Shown here piece by piece: positions 7,847 through 8,645 of a stretch of DNA of 8,645 bases. A model generated the notes under the pieces. The model did not search any database and was not told where the DNA came from. It saw nothing but the letters and a program-made list of their open reading frames with translations. Positions within the stretch are counted from its first letter, which is position 1, and each line of letters begins with the position of its first letter. Made by a program: the position numbers and the translations under genes. The DNA is from JAFGPJ01 sp964439135. GTDB lineage: Bacteria; Planctomycetota; Phycisphaerae; Sedimentisphaerales; Anaerobacaceae. The stretch covers positions 1-8,645 of the forward strand of contig CAYTNN010000191.1 of NCBI GenBank assembly GCA_964439135.1. Direction: 5' to 3'.

Positions 7847-8500
7847 ATGAGCATAAAAGTTTTATTAGTTGATGACCATGCGATTATACGCGAAGGGCTG
7901 CGTTCATTACTCGAGAAGCAACCTGAGATGGAAGTAATAGCCGACACCGACGACGGCCGGAAAGCCGTCGAGCTTGTACGGGAGCTGTTGCCGGACATTG
8001 TTATTATGGATATTACTATGCCGGGGCTCAATGGAATCGAGGCGACACGCCAGATTATAGCTGATTTCCCGGATGTCAAGGTGATTGCTTTATCGATACA
8101 CTCCAAAAGGAGGTTTGTGGCTGACATGCTTAGTGCCGGAGCTACAGGCTATATCTTGAAGGAATGTTTGTTCGACGAGCTTGTTCAGGCAATCAAAGCA
8201 GTAGCTGCCGGGGGGCGATACCTTAGTCCCAGAATAACCGATGTAGTAGTCAGCGACTACGTAAAGCGTCTGTCTGCGACCACTGAATCGCCGTTTGAAG
8301 CTCTTAAAACCAGGGAACGCGAAGTGCTACAGCTTGTCGCCGAAGGAAAGTCGACGAAACAAATCGCTTTAGAGCTGCATGTAAGCACTAAGACCATTGA
8401 GGCAAATCGCCGCCAAATTATGGAAAAGCTCAACATTCACAGCGTCGCAGAACTCACTAAATACGCTGTTCGTGAAGGATTGACCACTCTTGAGATGTGA
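7847..8500 (+). CDS. NarL/FixJ-type response regulator with LuxR-type DNA-binding domain
   Basis: This 217-residue transcription regulator is the evident partner of the upstream kinase. The receiver domain (1-120) has the acidic pair Asp9/Asp10, the phosphoacceptor Asp55 in IVIMDITMPG, Ser83 at the Thr/Ser switch position and Lys105 in YILKE. A short linker leads to a LuxR-type helix-turn-helix (about 153-210: LKTREREVLQLVAEGKS, then VSTKTIEANRRQIMEKL). Length is normal for the family. The ATG lies 2 bases after the kinase stop, with AGGGA at 7836-7840 inside the kinase end serving as ribosome site, so the pair is co-transcribed and probably translated in a fixed ratio. The recognition helix reads EANRR where many relatives have ETHRR. 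The target genes are unknown; the spacer at 3420-3623 is a natural candidate for autoregulation. Confidence 0.95.
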   Translation: MSIKVLLVDDHAIIREGLRSLLEKQPEMEVIADTDDGRKAVELVRELLPDIVIMDITMPGLNGIEATRQIIADFPDVKVIALSIHSKRRFVADMLSAGATGYILKECLFDELVQAIKAVAAGGRYLSPRITDVVVSDYVKRLSATTESPFEALKTREREVLQLVAEGKSTKQIALELHVSTKTIEANRRQIMEKLNIHSVAELTKYAVREGLTTLEM

Positions 8501-8550
8501 ACGTTCCGAACTAAGTGCCGAATAAGCCCATAGCCCCGGCTTCCACTACA

Positions 8551-8572
8551 GGCGGACACCATATCGTGTGCC
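8551..8572 (+). terminator. Weak hairpin after the two-component operon, possible terminator
   Basis: GGC (8551-8553) and ACAC (8556-8559) can pair with GTGT (8566-8569) and GCC (8570-8572) around a CATATC loop, with a two-base GG bulge. It begins 50 bases after the regulator stop. There is no T-run directly after it (AAATTGAAAAAT follows), so it is not a canonical factor-independent terminator. It may only be a 3' end stabiliser or chance pairing. Confidence 0.2.
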
Positions 8573-8575
8573 AAA

Positions 8576-8605
8576 TTGAAAAATAGGCTTTTCGCAGTTT
8601 ATATT
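8576..8605 (+). promoter_or_regulatory. Candidate sigma-70-like promoter for a gene beyond the window
   Basis: TTGAAA (8576-8581) and TATATT (8600-8605) each match the -35 and -10 consensus at five of six positions, with an 18-base spacer. The region is AT-rich and no open frame follows in the remaining 40 bases, so any gene served lies downstream of the window end. Promoter preferences of this organism are unknown. Confidence 0.35.
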
Positions 8606-8645
8606 AAGGAATATCCTATTTGCCCTTATCTGTTATTTGTCGATA

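Overview
The window is a bacterial chromosomal segment with all recognisable genes on the + strand, in two blocks. The bacterium uses the indirect (transamidation) route to Gln-tRNA and/or Asn-tRNA, because gatA and gatB are both intact. The long chain of PAS modules, the NarL-type regulator and the peptidase-like hydrolase tail would suit an environmental, possibly uncultured bacterium. Planctomycetota/Phycisphaerae is a guess from sequence style only. Two runs of exactly 100 N show that this is a scaffolded draft or metagenome assembly.

Block 1 (1-3419) is a tightly packed, probable operon: the tail of an alpha/beta-hydrolase (peptidase/esterase type), gatA, gatB (overlapping gatA by 8 bases), then a small single-domain cupin 30 bases further on. 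GatA and GatB are two subunits of the amidotransferase that turns Glu-tRNA(Gln) and/or Asp-tRNA(Asn) into the correctly charged tRNA. The third subunit gene, gatC, is not in the window.

A 204-base spacer (3420-3623) separates the blocks. It holds a 7-bp inverted repeat with a 6-base spacer and an 11-base palindrome, both candidate operator elements, but no clear factor-independent terminator.

Block 2 (3624-8500) is a two-component system. It has a very large soluble sensor histidine kinase (at least 1,338 visible residues: seven PAS domains, one GAF domain, a HisKA_3-type dimerisation/phosphoacceptor region and an HATPase), followed after 2 bases by a NarL/FixJ-type response regulator. The kinase gene is interrupted only by the two assembly gaps; the reading frame is open on both sides of each. 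The modules differ sharply in base composition (hand-counted about 62% GC in one PAS and about 36% in the next), and one PAS carries an unusual C-x10-C-x2-C cysteine set. The last 145 bases are non-coding as far as can be seen, with a weak hairpin and a fair sigma-70-like promoter pointing out of the window.

I do not see a defence system, mobile element, CRISPR array or RNA gene. The most interesting object is the mosaic multi-PAS kinase and its cysteine-bearing sensor module.
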